DNA of 64,000 bases from Streptomyces olivochromogenes (GTDB lineage: Bacteria > Actinomycetota > Actinomycetes > Streptomycetales > Streptomycetaceae), in assembly GCF_001514115.1 (NCBI RefSeq), contig NZ_KQ948467.1, forward strand, positions 57,848 through 121,847, in the 5' to 3' direction. The notes below the pieces were generated by a model. The model had not been told where the DNA came from. It saw only the letters and a program-made list of their open reading frames with translations, and did not search any database. This document shows positions 45,202 through 53,819 of this stretch, piece after piece (the stretch's first letter is position 1; each line of letters opens with the position of its first letter). The position numbers and the translations under genes were made by a program.

Positions 45202-45457
45202 CAGTCGCGCCCCGGTGCATGTCGCCGGACTGAACTGAGATGCCGGACGGGGGGCGGAAGGTGGAGACTGGGAACCTTCACCGAGGCCCGGGTCGCGCCG
45301 CAGGCGCTCGGGGATTCGCGATCGCGGTTTCAGCGCGGCTGGTCGCCTGGCCAGGAAAATCACACCCCCTTGCCTTCACGTAACGGCGTCTGACTCGGAA
45401 GGTCGCTTCGAGGGTCTGTCTCGTCCCGCGATGCTCTGACACGCCGAGGGAAGACTC

Positions 45458-45925
45458 ATGAAGCTGTTGTCTACGGGGGATCGCGCGCCGTGAGCGTGAA
45501 GAATGTCCCCGATACGCATGTCGAAGGCCCAAGAAGGGCCTGACCGCGTTCTGTCTGACCACTCCCCACAAATCCGAGGATGGCCGACGCCGCCTACGGT
45601 TTCGCCGACGTGGGTCCCTACAACGGCGGGCGGGCCGAACTGCTGCGCGTTACCTGCGGCGACCACAACTGCCTGGTGTTGCCGGAAGAGGCAAGGGAGC
45701 GGCGAAAAGAGGCCAGGGAGCGGCGAACCGACTACGTGATGCTCTCCGGCATGTTCCCCACCGTCTGGCACGCCGCCGAGCTCGCCCGGCGGCCTGGTCC
45801 AGGTCGGGAAGGCCGAGCCGTCCTGGATCGTCTCCCACGAACTCATACTGGACAAGGCAGCAGACGGATACACGGATACCAGCACTTCGACGCCCGCGAC
45901 GACGGCTGGACGAAGGTCGTCCCCA
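45458..45925 (+). pseudogene. formaldehyde-dehydrogenase-like ADH, decayed copy A
   Basis: This is a collapsed copy of the zinc alcohol dehydrogenase at 52367. It starts at ATG 45458 with GAGGGAAG upstream, but one base is missing in codon 2, so AVVYGGSRAVSVKNVPDTHVE reads in a different frame. About 70 codons with the catalytic Cys are deleted; the sequence resumes at GLTAFCLTT and ADAAYGFADVGPYNGGRAEL, continues through TDYVMLSGMFPTVWHAAEL, lacks the Rossmann domain, and ends with HFDARDDGWTKVV, the usual C terminus. A hairpin lies at 45525-45541 near the first deletion. Confidence 0.8.
45686..45727 (+). repeat. 21-base tandem duplication in pseudogene
   Basis: Two adjacent 21-base units (AAGAGGCAAGGGAGCGGCGAA, the second with one mismatch) duplicate a seven-codon stretch in frame within the decayed dehydrogenase. 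Confidence 0.85.
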
Positions 45926-46084
45926 CTCGGACGGCAGCTTTCACTGACCGCGCGCAGACAGTGCTCGGGGCACCTTCGGCCGGGCCTCGCAGTCCCCGGT
46001 CCGGAAAAGAGATGCGGACAGGCCCTGCCGGATGTCCCTACCGCTCGCGTCGTACAACCAGCGACTCGTGAAGGGAGCCGTCCC

Positions 46085-46651
46085 ATGACACAGGAACTCC
46101 GGGGGATGCGGGTGGGGATTCTGGCCACCGACGGCGTCGAGCGCGTGGAACTTGACCAGCCGCGCGGTGCGTTGCAGGGCGCAGGGGCGAAGACCGAGAT
46201 CGTCTCGCTCCACCCCGGCGAGATCCAGGCCCGCCAGTTCGACCTCAACGCGGCCGGAACCTTCCCCGTGGACCGCCTGGTCGCCGACACCTCCGTCGAG
46301 GACTACCACGCCCTGCTCCTGCCCGGCGGCACCATGAACCCTGACCAGCCGCGCATGGACCGCGACGCGATGCAGTTCGTCAAGGACTTCATGGCCAGCG
46401 GGAAACCGGTCGCATCGATCTGCCACGGCCCGTGGACCCTGGCGGAAGCCGACGCCGTGCGCGGCCGTCGCCTGACGTCCTGGCCCAGCATCCGCACCGA
46501 CCTGCGCAACGCCGGCGCGGAGGTCGTGGCCGATCAGGAGGTGGTCGTCGACGGGCAGCTGGTCACCAGCCGCAGCCCGGCCGACCTGCCCGCCTCCTGC
46601 GCCGCCGTCGTGGAGCAGTTCGCCCGGGCGCACCACCCCATGCCCAGCTGA
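46085..46651 (+). CDS. DJ-1/PfpI-family protein
   Basis: The 188-residue protein has the class I glutamine-amidotransferase-like fold of PfpI/YhbO, associated with stress tolerance and repair of glycated macromolecules or glyoxalase activity. GVERVEL near residue 19 carries the conserved Glu, ALLLPGGTMNPDQ the glycine loop near 80, and SICHGPW near 113 the nucleophile elbow Cys followed by His. Start ATG 46085 has AAGGGAG upstream. It is intact between a decayed dehydrogenase and the convergent UvrA paralogue. Confidence 0.93.
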   Translation: MTQELRGMRVGILATDGVERVELDQPRGALQGAGAKTEIVSLHPGEIQARQFDLNAAGTFPVDRLVADTSVEDYHALLLPGGTMNPDQPRMDRDAMQFVKDFMASGKPVASICHGPWTLAEADAVRGRRLTSWPSIRTDLRNAGAEVVADQEVVVDGQLVTSRSPADLPASCAAVVEQFARAHHPMPS

Positions 46652-46778
46652 CCCGGCGGAATGGGCCCAGACGGGGCACCTCGCGAGCGATATCCGCCAC
46701 AAGCTGGAACGCATCATCGACGCGCGCGACCCTGCGCCCCGAACCCGGCTGACCGGTGCTCAGCCCCTCGCGCCGTCG

Positions 46779-49247
46779 TCATGAGCGCGCGAGCCGGGCC
46801 GCGAGATAGGGCGCGGTAACGCTGCGGCGGGCCCTCGCCACCTTGGCCGGCGGGCCCGCCGCGACCACCCGCCCGCCCGCGTCGCCGCCGCCCGGCCCGA
46901 GGTCGATGACCCAGTCGGCGGTGGCGATCGTGTCCAGGTCGTGCTCGACGAGGACGACCGTGTTGCCGGCGTCGACGAGCCGGTGCAGCTGTCGCAGGAG
47001 CAGCGCGATGTCCGAGGGGTGCAGCCCCGCCGTCGGCTCGTCGAGCAGGTAGAGCGCGTGACCGCGGCGGGCTCGCTGGAGTTCGGTGGCCAGTTTGATG
47101 CGTTGCGCCTCACCACCGCTGAGTTCCGTCGCGGGCTGCCCCAGCCGCAGGTACCCCAGTCCCACCTCGCGCAACGTCTCCAGACTGCGGGAGGCGGCCG
47201 GGACGGCGGACAGGAACTTGGCGGCGGCGTCGACGGACAGCTCCAGCACTTCCGCGATGTTCTTGTCGCGGTAGGTGACTTCCAGCGTTTCCGCGTTGTA
47301 CCGGGCGCCCTGGCAGGTCGGGCACGGCGCGTAGGTGCCGGGCAGGAACAGCAGTTCGACCGCGACGAATCCTTCGCCCTGGCAGGTCTCGCACCGCCCT
47401 TCGGGCACGTTGAAGGAGAACCGCCCGGCCGAGTAGCCGCGCGCCCTGGCCTCGTCCGTCGCCGCGTACAGCTTGCGCACCGCGTCGAACATCCCCGTGT
47501 ACGTGGCCAGGTTGGACCGGGGAGTTCGGCCGATGGGCCGTTGGTCGACCCGGACCAGCCGGTCGAACGACTCGACCCCCGACGCGTCCTGGACGTCGAC
47601 CTCCAGCTGCGCCTCGTCGGGCTCCTCGGGTACGAGTCCGAGGTGGCCGCGGACGACCTCGGCGAGCACCTGCGTCACCAGCGTCGACTTTCCGGAACCG
47701 GACACGCCTGTCACCGCCGTCAGTACGCAGAGCGGTACGTCGACGGACACGTCGTGCAGATTGTGGCGGGAGACGCCGCTCAGGTGCAGCCAGCCGTGCG
47801 GTGTGCGCGGGCGGTGATCGAGCGGCTGGGCGCGCCCGAACAGGTACTGGCTCGTGGCCGACTCCCTGACCTGCTCAAGACCGGCGACCGGGCCGCTGTA
47901 CAGCACGCGTCCGCCGCCCTCGCCCGCGCCGGGGCCGATGTCGACCACCCAGTCCGCCCGCCGTACGACGTCCATGTCGTGCTCCACGACGAACAGCGAG
48001 TTGCCCGCCGCCTTGAGGCGGTCCAGCACGTCCAGCAGCGGTTCCGCGTCAGCCGGGTGCAGGCCCGCGGAGGGTTCGTCGAGGACGTAGACGACGCCGA
48101 ACAGCCCCGAGCGCAGCTGGGTGGCGATCCGCAGGCGCTGCGCCTCGCCGGGCGACAGGGTCGTCGAGCGGCGCCCGAGGCTGAGATATCCGAGGCCCAG
48201 GTCGAGCAGTACGTCGACCCGCGCGACCAGATCGCCGCAGATCCGGACCGCGACCTCGGTCGTCTCCCCGGATCGGGCGGTCGACGTGGTGGCGTCGGCC
48301 TCGGACCGCCCCGCGACGGGCCGCAGCAGCGCCACGACCTCGGTGAGCGGCATCGCGTTGATCTCGGCGATGGAACGTCCGGCGAAGGTCACGGCGAGCG
48401 CCTCGGGCCGTAGTCCGCTGCCGTGGCACTCGGGGCAGGGCACACTCCTGACGAACCGGAGCGCCCGTTCGCGCATCTTCTCGCTCTTGGAGTCGGCGAG
48501 GACGTGCATGACGTGCTTGCGGGCGCTCCAGAACTTGCCCTGGTAGCCGTAGTCGACGCGGTCCTCCTCCGGCTCGATGTACACGGAGGGCTGCTCGTCC
48601 GTGTACAGCAGCCAGTTACGGTCCTTCTTCCTGAGCCTGCGCCACGGCCGGTCGATGTCGATCCCCAGGCCGCTCACGACACTGCGCAGGTTGGCGCCCT
48701 GCCAGGCGCCCGGCCAGGCGGCGATCGCCCCCTCGCGGATGCTCAGCGAGGGGTCCGGGACGAGCAGGTCCTCGGCGACGTCGTGCACGACGCCCAGTCC
48801 GTGGCACTCCGGGCAGGCCCCGGCCGCGGTGTTGGGTGAGAACGACTCGGCCTCCAGCCGTGCGGCCCGGGGCGGATAGGTGCCGGCGCGGGAGTACAGC
48901 ATGCGCAGCAGATTGGACAGCGTGGTGATGGTGCCGACCGTCGAGCGCGAGCTGGGCGACCCGCGTCGCTGCTGCAGGGCCACAGCCGGTGGCAGTCCGG
49001 TGATTTCCTGCACGTGCGGTGCGCCGACCTGTTGCAACAGCCTTCGGGCGTACGGTGCTACGGACTCGAAGTAGCGCCGCTGGGCCTCCGCGTAGAGCGT
49101 GCCGAACGCGAGCGAGGACTTGCCCGAACCGGAGACGCCGGTGAAGGCGACCATCGCGTCCCGCGGAACGTCGACATCGATGTTCCGCAGGTTGTTCTCA
49201 CTGGCGCCCCGGACATGCACGAACGGGTCGGTCGCGTCCTTGTTCAC
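46779..49247 (-). CDS. UvrA-like ABC ATPase (UvrA paralogue)
   Basis: The 822-residue protein is shorter than housekeeping UvrA (about 950-1000) and matches the UvrA2/drug-resistance class found in antibiotic producers. It keeps two ABC ATPase halves (Walker A GVSGSGKSS near residue 40 and GVSGSGKST near 519, each with an LSPGEAQRL or LSGGEAQRI signature) and zinc Cys pairs (CPECHGLG, CPECHGSG, CETCQGEG with CPTCQGARY). The UvrB-binding domain is reduced. Such proteins are linked to tolerance of DNA-binding drugs. The start is GTG 49247 with AGGAAC close by. It is convergent with the PfpI gene and its 5' side is next to an insertion sequence. Confidence 0.92.
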   Translation of the reverse strand: MNKDATDPFVHVRGASENNLRNIDVDVPRDAMVAFTGVSGSGKSSLAFGTLYAEAQRRYFESVAPYARRLLQQVGAPHVQEITGLPPAVALQQRRGSPSSRSTVGTITTLSNLLRMLYSRAGTYPPRAARLEAESFSPNTAAGACPECHGLGVVHDVAEDLLVPDPSLSIREGAIAAWPGAWQGANLRSVVSGLGIDIDRPWRRLRKKDRNWLLYTDEQPSVYIEPEEDRVDYGYQGKFWSARKHVMHVLADSKSEKMRERALRFVRSVPCPECHGSGLRPEALAVTFAGRSIAEINAMPLTEVVALLRPVAGRSEADATTSTARSGETTEVAVRICGDLVARVDVLLDLGLGYLSLGRRSTTLSPGEAQRLRIATQLRSGLFGVVYVLDEPSAGLHPADAEPLLDVLDRLKAAGNSLFVVEHDMDVVRRADWVVDIGPGAGEGGGRVLYSGPVAGLEQVRESATSQYLFGRAQPLDHRPRTPHGWLHLSGVSRHNLHDVSVDVPLCVLTAVTGVSGSGKSTLVTQVLAEVVRGHLGLVPEEPDEAQLEVDVQDASGVESFDRLVRVDQRPIGRTPRSNLATYTGMFDAVRKLYAATDEARARGYSAGRFSFNVPEGRCETCQGEGFVAVELLFLPGTYAPCPTCQGARYNAETLEVTYRDKNIAEVLELSVDAAAKFLSAVPAASRSLETLREVGLGYLRLGQPATELSGGEAQRIKLATELQRARRGHALYLLDEPTAGLHPSDIALLLRQLHRLVDAGNTVVLVEHDLDTIATADWVIDLGPGGGDAGGRVVAAGPPAKVARARRSVTAPYLAARLARS

Positions 49248-49358
49248 CGTTCCTGATTACCTGATCGCACCGGGAACCGCGCGACAGGCGCCGTCACCGG
49301 GCCTGGCTCACACGAGCGTTCGGAGTATCCCGGATCCATTTTCGATACACGGCCTATA

Positions 49359-50229
49359 AAGGGTGTTGCACAAGGCTGTGTTTGGGCCGGTCGGAGTGTG
49401 TGAACACAGTCTTCTGGTCATGATGCGAGGGCCAGGTTGTGCATGTGAGCGACGGCTTGGACGGCGTGGTGGAGGCCGTCGCCGTGCTGTCGGCAGTCGC
49501 GGAGGATCTTATAGTTCTTCATGCGTCCGATCACATGCTCCACCCGGGCACGCATCTTGCGGTGGGCGGCGTTGTCCGCTTCTTCGCCTGCCAGTAGGGC
49601 CCGGCGCGGGCGTTTGCGGTGCGGCACGACCATCCCGCAGTTGAGGTAGGCGCCGTCACCCAGGACGGTCACGTCCTGGCGGTGCTGTGCCAGGTCCGAG
49701 GCGCGCCAGGCGTGGGCGTCGGCTGTGGTGCCTGGTGCCGGTCGGGCCGCTGCGATCACGAGGCGGGTGTCGGCGTCGACGATGACCTGCACGTTTGCCG
49801 AGAAACGGTAGTTGCGGCTGGACGCACCGACCTGCCCATCGCGGACTGGGATCAGGGTGCTGTCCACGATCCACAGCCGGTCCGCAGGGTCGGCCGGACG
49901 CGAGACGGGCTCGAGCGCCGGCAGCGGCCCGAGACATTGGATCACCCGGCACACGGTGGATGAGGACACTCCGAAAAGCGGTCCCAGTTGCCGCATCGTC
50001 AAGTTCGTCCGGTAGTACACCGCGACCAGCAGCACCCGCTCGGCCAACGGCAGGCTCCACGGCCGGCCCTGCATCGTGCCATTGCCACCGCGCTCCCGCA
50101 CTGCCTTGAGCAGCCGCGAAAACTGCGTCAACCGCAGTCCTGTGAACGTCTCCACCCACACCTGTTCAGCACTCAACACCCCGGCAATACAAGGGAGATG
50201 CCCAGCTCAGAGGGTTGTGCAACACCCTT
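49359..50229. mobile_element. intact IS5-family insertion sequence with 15-base inverted repeats
   Basis: The ends are perfect 15-base inverted repeats, AAGGGTGTTGCACAA at 49359-49373 and its complement at 50215-50229. Both ends are flanked by TATA (49355-49358 and 50230-50233), read as a 4-base target duplication; because TATA is palindromic the repeat can also be viewed as a 19-base inverted repeat. The element is 871 bp with one transposase gene on the - strand. Perfect ends and an unbroken transposase suggest recent insertion. It sits between the UvrA paralogue and a reductase fragment. Confidence 0.88.
49418..50179 (-). CDS. IS5-family DDE transposase
   Basis: The 253-residue protein has an N-terminal helix-turn-helix (residues ~45-80, LPLAERVLLVAVYYRTNLTMRQLGPLFGVSSSTVCRVI) and a DDE catalytic domain: WIVDSTLIPV near residue 106 supplies the first Asp, TVLGDGAYLNCG near 170 the second, and RARVEHVIGRMKNYKILRD near 215 the Glu. 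All three acidic positions are present, so it should be active. It starts with GTG 50179 just inside the right inverted repeat. Confidence 0.93.
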   Translation of the reverse strand: MLSAEQVWVETFTGLRLTQFSRLLKAVRERGGNGTMQGRPWSLPLAERVLLVAVYYRTNLTMRQLGPLFGVSSSTVCRVIQCLGPLPALEPVSRPADPADRLWIVDSTLIPVRDGQVGASSRNYRFSANVQVIVDADTRLVIAAARPAPGTTADAHAWRASDLAQHRQDVTVLGDGAYLNCGMVVPHRKRPRRALLAGEEADNAAHRKMRARVEHVIGRMKNYKILRDCRQHGDGLHHAVQAVAHMHNLALAS

Positions 50230-50247
50230 TATATAGCCCAGGCGGCG

Positions 50248-50440
50248 CACACTCCGCTGTTGGCGGATGCCGACAAGGTGGCGTTGCTGTTGGAGACCAC
50301 CCTTCCCGGGGTCTTCGCCGCCGGCGGCGTAAGGGGCGGCTCGGTCAAACGGGTGGCGTCGGCGGCCGGTGAGGGTGCCGTGGCTATCCGCCTCGTGCAC
50401 GAGCACCGGGAAAAGACGGGCAACCTGGACCGCACCGCGG
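50248..50440 (+). pseudogene. 3' fragment of a thioredoxin-reductase-like gene
   Basis: The frame reads LLLETTLPGVFAAGGVRGGS then VKRVASAAGEGAVAIRLVHEH, the C-terminal FAD-binding end seen intact in the protein at 33413-35200 (LETSLPGVFAVGDVRSGSVK). The FAD-contacting Asp of GD is changed to Gly. Everything upstream is missing, and the insertion sequence ends directly beside it. Confidence 0.75.
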
Positions 50441-50474
50441 GCCCCGAGGGCCCCGAGCGGTGGCGGGCCGTAGA

Positions 50475-50690
50475 GAGGCACTCGGCATCGTGCTGGTGTC
50501 GGACGAGGGGACGCAACGACTGCGGTGTGAGCAGGAACGCCGCAGTGACATGGCCGAGCAGGAACAGCGCGGCGTAGAGGCAGTGATGCCCATGAAGGTG
50601 ATCACGGGGACGAGGTTGAACAGGAGGCGGGCCTGCTGCCGATCGATCTCGTCGTGGTGCCCGGGGTGGCGCGGAGCTGGTGTTCGCGGT
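50475..50690 (-). pseudogene. possible decayed small membrane protein
   Basis: On the - strand RQQARLLFNLVPVITFMGIT in one frame continues as YAALFLLGHVTAAFLLTPQS in the next, two hydrophobic helices of one membrane protein interrupted by a small deletion near 50585. The family is not recognised and neither end is clear. It could be coincidental. Confidence 0.35.
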
Positions 50691-50865
50691 GGCGCACGCA
50701 ACCGTGGCCCGGTGGTGGAGCAGGCCCTGTGCGGGGAGGACGAGGAGACCTGACCGTACCGCCTGCACCTGCTGGCAGGGGCCAGCGTGTCACGCGGCGT
50801 CGGCGATACCTCGGGGGCATCCTGTGGGCACGGGCGATCGCGGGGGCAGCCGACGAGAAGGAGTC

Positions 50866-51987
50866 ATGCGGGTGTCGTCTCAGGGCGTTACGGTCGTGGC
50901 TCTCCTGGCGGATCCGGACGCGCCCACGGAGATCGCGCAGCGCATGGCCCGGACACTTCCTGCTCGGCTCGCCGACAAGTCAGGCCAGGGACGACGGTTC
51001 GACGTCGAGGTGGTCAGTGAGCCCTTCACCGCAAGGACTGAGGACCCGCCCACCTTGATGCGCCGGATCATGGACCGTGGAAGAGCGGAGAGTTGGGACA
51101 TCGTCGTGGCCCTCACCGACCTTCCGCTGCACTCACACGGGCGTAAGCTCGTTGTGGATCTGAGCCACGAACACGGTTTGGCCCTGCTGTCTCTTCCTCC
51201 GCTGGGGGGCTTGCGTCTGCAGACGAGAGCCCGGCGGGCCGTGGAAGAAGCCGTGCTCAGCTTGGCGGGCCCGCGGGCCACCGGGGCTGAGGGGCCTCCG
51301 CGGAGTCAGCCGCTTTTGGGGCCCTTCGTCAGTCGCCTCGCGCCTATTCACCCGGGCCAGGTCGGTGAGGAGGAGACCGCTGATCTTCGGTACGTCGTCA
51401 GCGGACCGCGCGGTTACCTGAGGGTGCTCGTCGGTATGGTCCGCGCCAACCGGCCGTGGCGCTTGGTGCCGGGCTTGTCGAAAGCCCTGGCGGCCGCACT
51501 CGCCACGGGAGCAGTCGCCACTGTGAACTCCACCATCTGGAACCTGGCCGAGTCCCTGAGCGCGCCACGCCTCGTGATCGCCACGGTCGGGTCCGTCGCG
51601 CTCATGATCGGCTGGCTGATCGTGGACGCGCAGCTGTGGCATCGATCAGCAGAGGTCTCGCGGGAGGCGAGGCAGAGGGCGAGGCTCTACAACGCCTCGA
51701 CGGTCATGACCGTGGGTATCGGGGTGCTCGTCTGCTACGTGGGTTTGATCGTCATCAATTTGGTGTTGGCCCTGTTCATCCTCAACGACCAAGTGTTCGC
51801 CTCCACGACACGAACCCCGCTTCACGCCGCGGAATACTGGACGTTGTCCTGGTTCGTCGCTTCGGTCGCCACGGTGGGCGGGGCGCTGGGATCAGGTTTG
51901 GAGAGCGACGAGGCGATCCGGGCAGCCGCCTACTCCAAGCGCGAACAGGAGCGCCGCCGAATACTCCAAGACGACGACGGCGACTAG
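50866..51987 (+). CDS. membrane protein with N-terminal Rossmann-like domain, unknown function
   Basis: The 373-residue protein has a soluble N-terminal half (GVTVVALLADPDAPTEIAQRMARTLP ... SWDIVVALTDLPLHSHGRKLVVDLSHEHGLALLSLPPLGG) and, from about residue 195, four hydrophobic helices, the last two being VMTVGIGVLVCYVGLIVINLVLALFIL and WFVASVATVGGALGSGL, ending in an Arg/Glu tail. I do not recognise a named family. AAGGAG precedes ATG 50866. It is the only complete member of three in this window: a 5' piece lies at 56647 and a 3' piece at 41481, so the family has been duplicated and lost here. Confidence 0.8.
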   Translation: MRVSSQGVTVVALLADPDAPTEIAQRMARTLPARLADKSGQGRRFDVEVVSEPFTARTEDPPTLMRRIMDRGRAESWDIVVALTDLPLHSHGRKLVVDLSHEHGLALLSLPPLGGLRLQTRARRAVEEAVLSLAGPRATGAEGPPRSQPLLGPFVSRLAPIHPGQVGEEETADLRYVVSGPRGYLRVLVGMVRANRPWRLVPGLSKALAAALATGAVATVNSTIWNLAESLSAPRLVIATVGSVALMIGWLIVDAQLWHRSAEVSREARQRARLYNASTVMTVGIGVLVCYVGLIVINLVLALFILNDQVFASTTRTPLHAAEYWTLSWFVASVATVGGALGSGLESDEAIRAAAYSKREQERRRILQDDDGD

Positions 51988-52016
51988 CTGGTGACCCGAG
52001 TCGGAGATTCGTTGGT

Positions 52017-52102
52017 GGCTGGTGGCTGGTGGCTGGTGGCTGGTGGCTGGTGGCTGGTGGCTGGTGGTCGTCGGTGGTTGCTGGTTGGTGGTTGGTGGTC
52101 GT
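52017..52102. repeat. GGCTGGT tandem repeat tract
   Basis: Seven perfect copies of the 7-base unit GGCTGGT occupy 52017-52065, followed by imperfect copies with GGTCGTC and GGTTGGT to about 52102. One strand is almost free of A, with GG pairs at regular spacing. It starts 30 bases after the membrane-protein stop codon. The rest of the interval to 52366 contains no supported gene. Confidence 0.9.
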
Positions 52103-52366
52103 CCGTGTACGAAGACTCCGCTGATCGACCGGTGCGTGGTTGTTTCGCGTCAAGGGCCGACGGGACTCGGAAGGCACGCCGCCGGAGCGTCGAAGCTCCG
52201 CCGGGCAGGCCCACGGCGGCACCGCCGTTCCACCTGAACCGGGTGAACGGCCCACAGAGGCATGCCGGAGCCATGGACCCCGTCGCACCAACTCCCGGGA
52301 GTCAGGCTCGGTACGCCGTCTCCATCGCACCCGTGCTGCGGTCATGCCGCGGCACCGAAGGAAGCG

Positions 52367-53544
52367 ATCAGGAAAGCAGCGGTATATGAAGGCCCGCGAA
52401 CGGTCACGGTGAAGGACGTACCGGACGCGAAGATCGAACACCCCTGCGACATCATCGTCAAGATCACCACTACCAACATCTGCGGTTCGGACCTGCACAT
52501 GTACGAGGGCCGCACCTCGTTCGAGTCCGGCCGCACCCTGGGACACGAGAACATGGGCCAGGTCGTGGAGGTCGGCTCGGCCGTCCGCAAGGTCCAGGTC
52601 GGCGAGTATGTGGTCCTGCCCTTCAACATCGCCTGCGGCTTCTGCAAGCAGTGCGAGCGGCGTCTGACCAACTACTGCCTGACCATGCAGTCGGAACCGG
52701 CTCTCGCCGGAGCCGCCTACGGGTTCGCCGACATGGGCCCCTACCAGGGCGGCCAGGCAGAACTGCTGCGCGTGCCCTACGGCGACTTCAACGCGCTGCG
52801 TCTGGGTGAGGACGCCGCCGAGCGGCAGACCGACTACGTGATGCTCGCCGACATCTTCCCCACCGGCTATCACGCCACCGAGATGGCCCACGTCAAACCG
52901 GGCGACCAGACGATCGTCTTCGGGGCCGGCCCCGTCGGGCTGATGGCGGCCTACTCCGCCCTCCTCAAGGGCGCCGGGCGCGTCTGGGTGGTCGACCACC
53001 AGCCCGACCGGCTGCGCAAGGCGGAGGAGATCGGGGCCATCCCGATCAACACCGCCGAGCATAAGCCGGCGGAGGTCGTCAAGGAGGCCACCCTCGGTCT
53101 GGGCGCCTACAACGGCTGTGAGTGCGTCGGCTACCAGGCACATGACCCCGAGGGACATGAGGACGCCAGCCTCACGCTCAACGGACTGATCGACTCGGTC
53201 AGGTTCACGGGCGACATCGATGTGGTGGGCGTGTTCCTGCCCCAGGACCCTGGCGGCGCGGAGGCCCAGGGGGAACTGGAGGCGCAAGGCAAGGTCCCGA
53301 TCGACTTCGGCATGATGTGGTTCAAGGGCCAACGCATGGCACCGGGCAGGCGCCGGTGAAGAGGTACAACCGGGCGCTGCGGGATCTGATCGCCGGCGGG
53401 AAGGCAAAGCCGAGCTTCGTCGTCTCCCACGAACTCAGCCTGGACGAGGCCCCCACCGCCTACGAGCACTTCGACGCCCGTGACGAGGGCTGGACCAAGG
53501 TGGTCCTGCATCCGAACGGACACGGGAACGGCCACAAGCGGTAG
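52367..53544 (+). pseudogene. formaldehyde-dehydrogenase-like zinc ADH, copy B: start codon lost and frameshifted
   Basis: Apart from two lesions this is a full glutathione-independent formaldehyde-dehydrogenase-type protein. RKAAVYEGPRTVTVKDVPDA begins at ATC (52367), exactly where the family has ATG, with GAAGGAAG in place as a ribosome site. The catalytic zinc site (TTTNICGSDLHMYEG, GHENMG) and the structural Cys set (CGFCKQCERRLTNYC) are present, and the Rossmann loop is VFGAGPVGLMAAYSALLKG. Near 53338 one G is missing, so the frame ends at 53359 while the rest (GTGQAPVKRYNRALRDL ... EHFDARDEGWTKVVLHP) is in the next frame to 53544. It resembles copy A at 45458. Confidence 0.82.
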
Positions 53545-53819
53545 GCGACCCGGGGCCGCCGTCCCGCCCGTCCTCCGGCCGGGGCTGGGGGCAATGGCCC
53601 GCGCTCCGGTCGGACCTGAACCAACGGCGATTGCCCGCGCTCCGGCCCGGTAGGACGGACTGCGGACGCTCAGCAGTGTCCGCAGTGGCTGCACCCCGTC
53701 CAGCGGCTGCGGCCCCCGGCCTGTTCGCGGGGCGTGTGGGAGGCTTCCCTGCTCGACGGTTGCCGCACCTCAACCAGGCCGATGCGACCCGGCAGGGTGT
53801 TCCGGCTAGGCTCACACCC

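Noticed and set aside
46941..48413. 490-codon open frame on the + strand
   Set aside because: Antisense to the UvrA paralogue and without recognisable features.
52017..52102. CRISPR-like repeat array
   Set aside because: Units are 7 bases with no spacers, so it is a simple tandem repeat.
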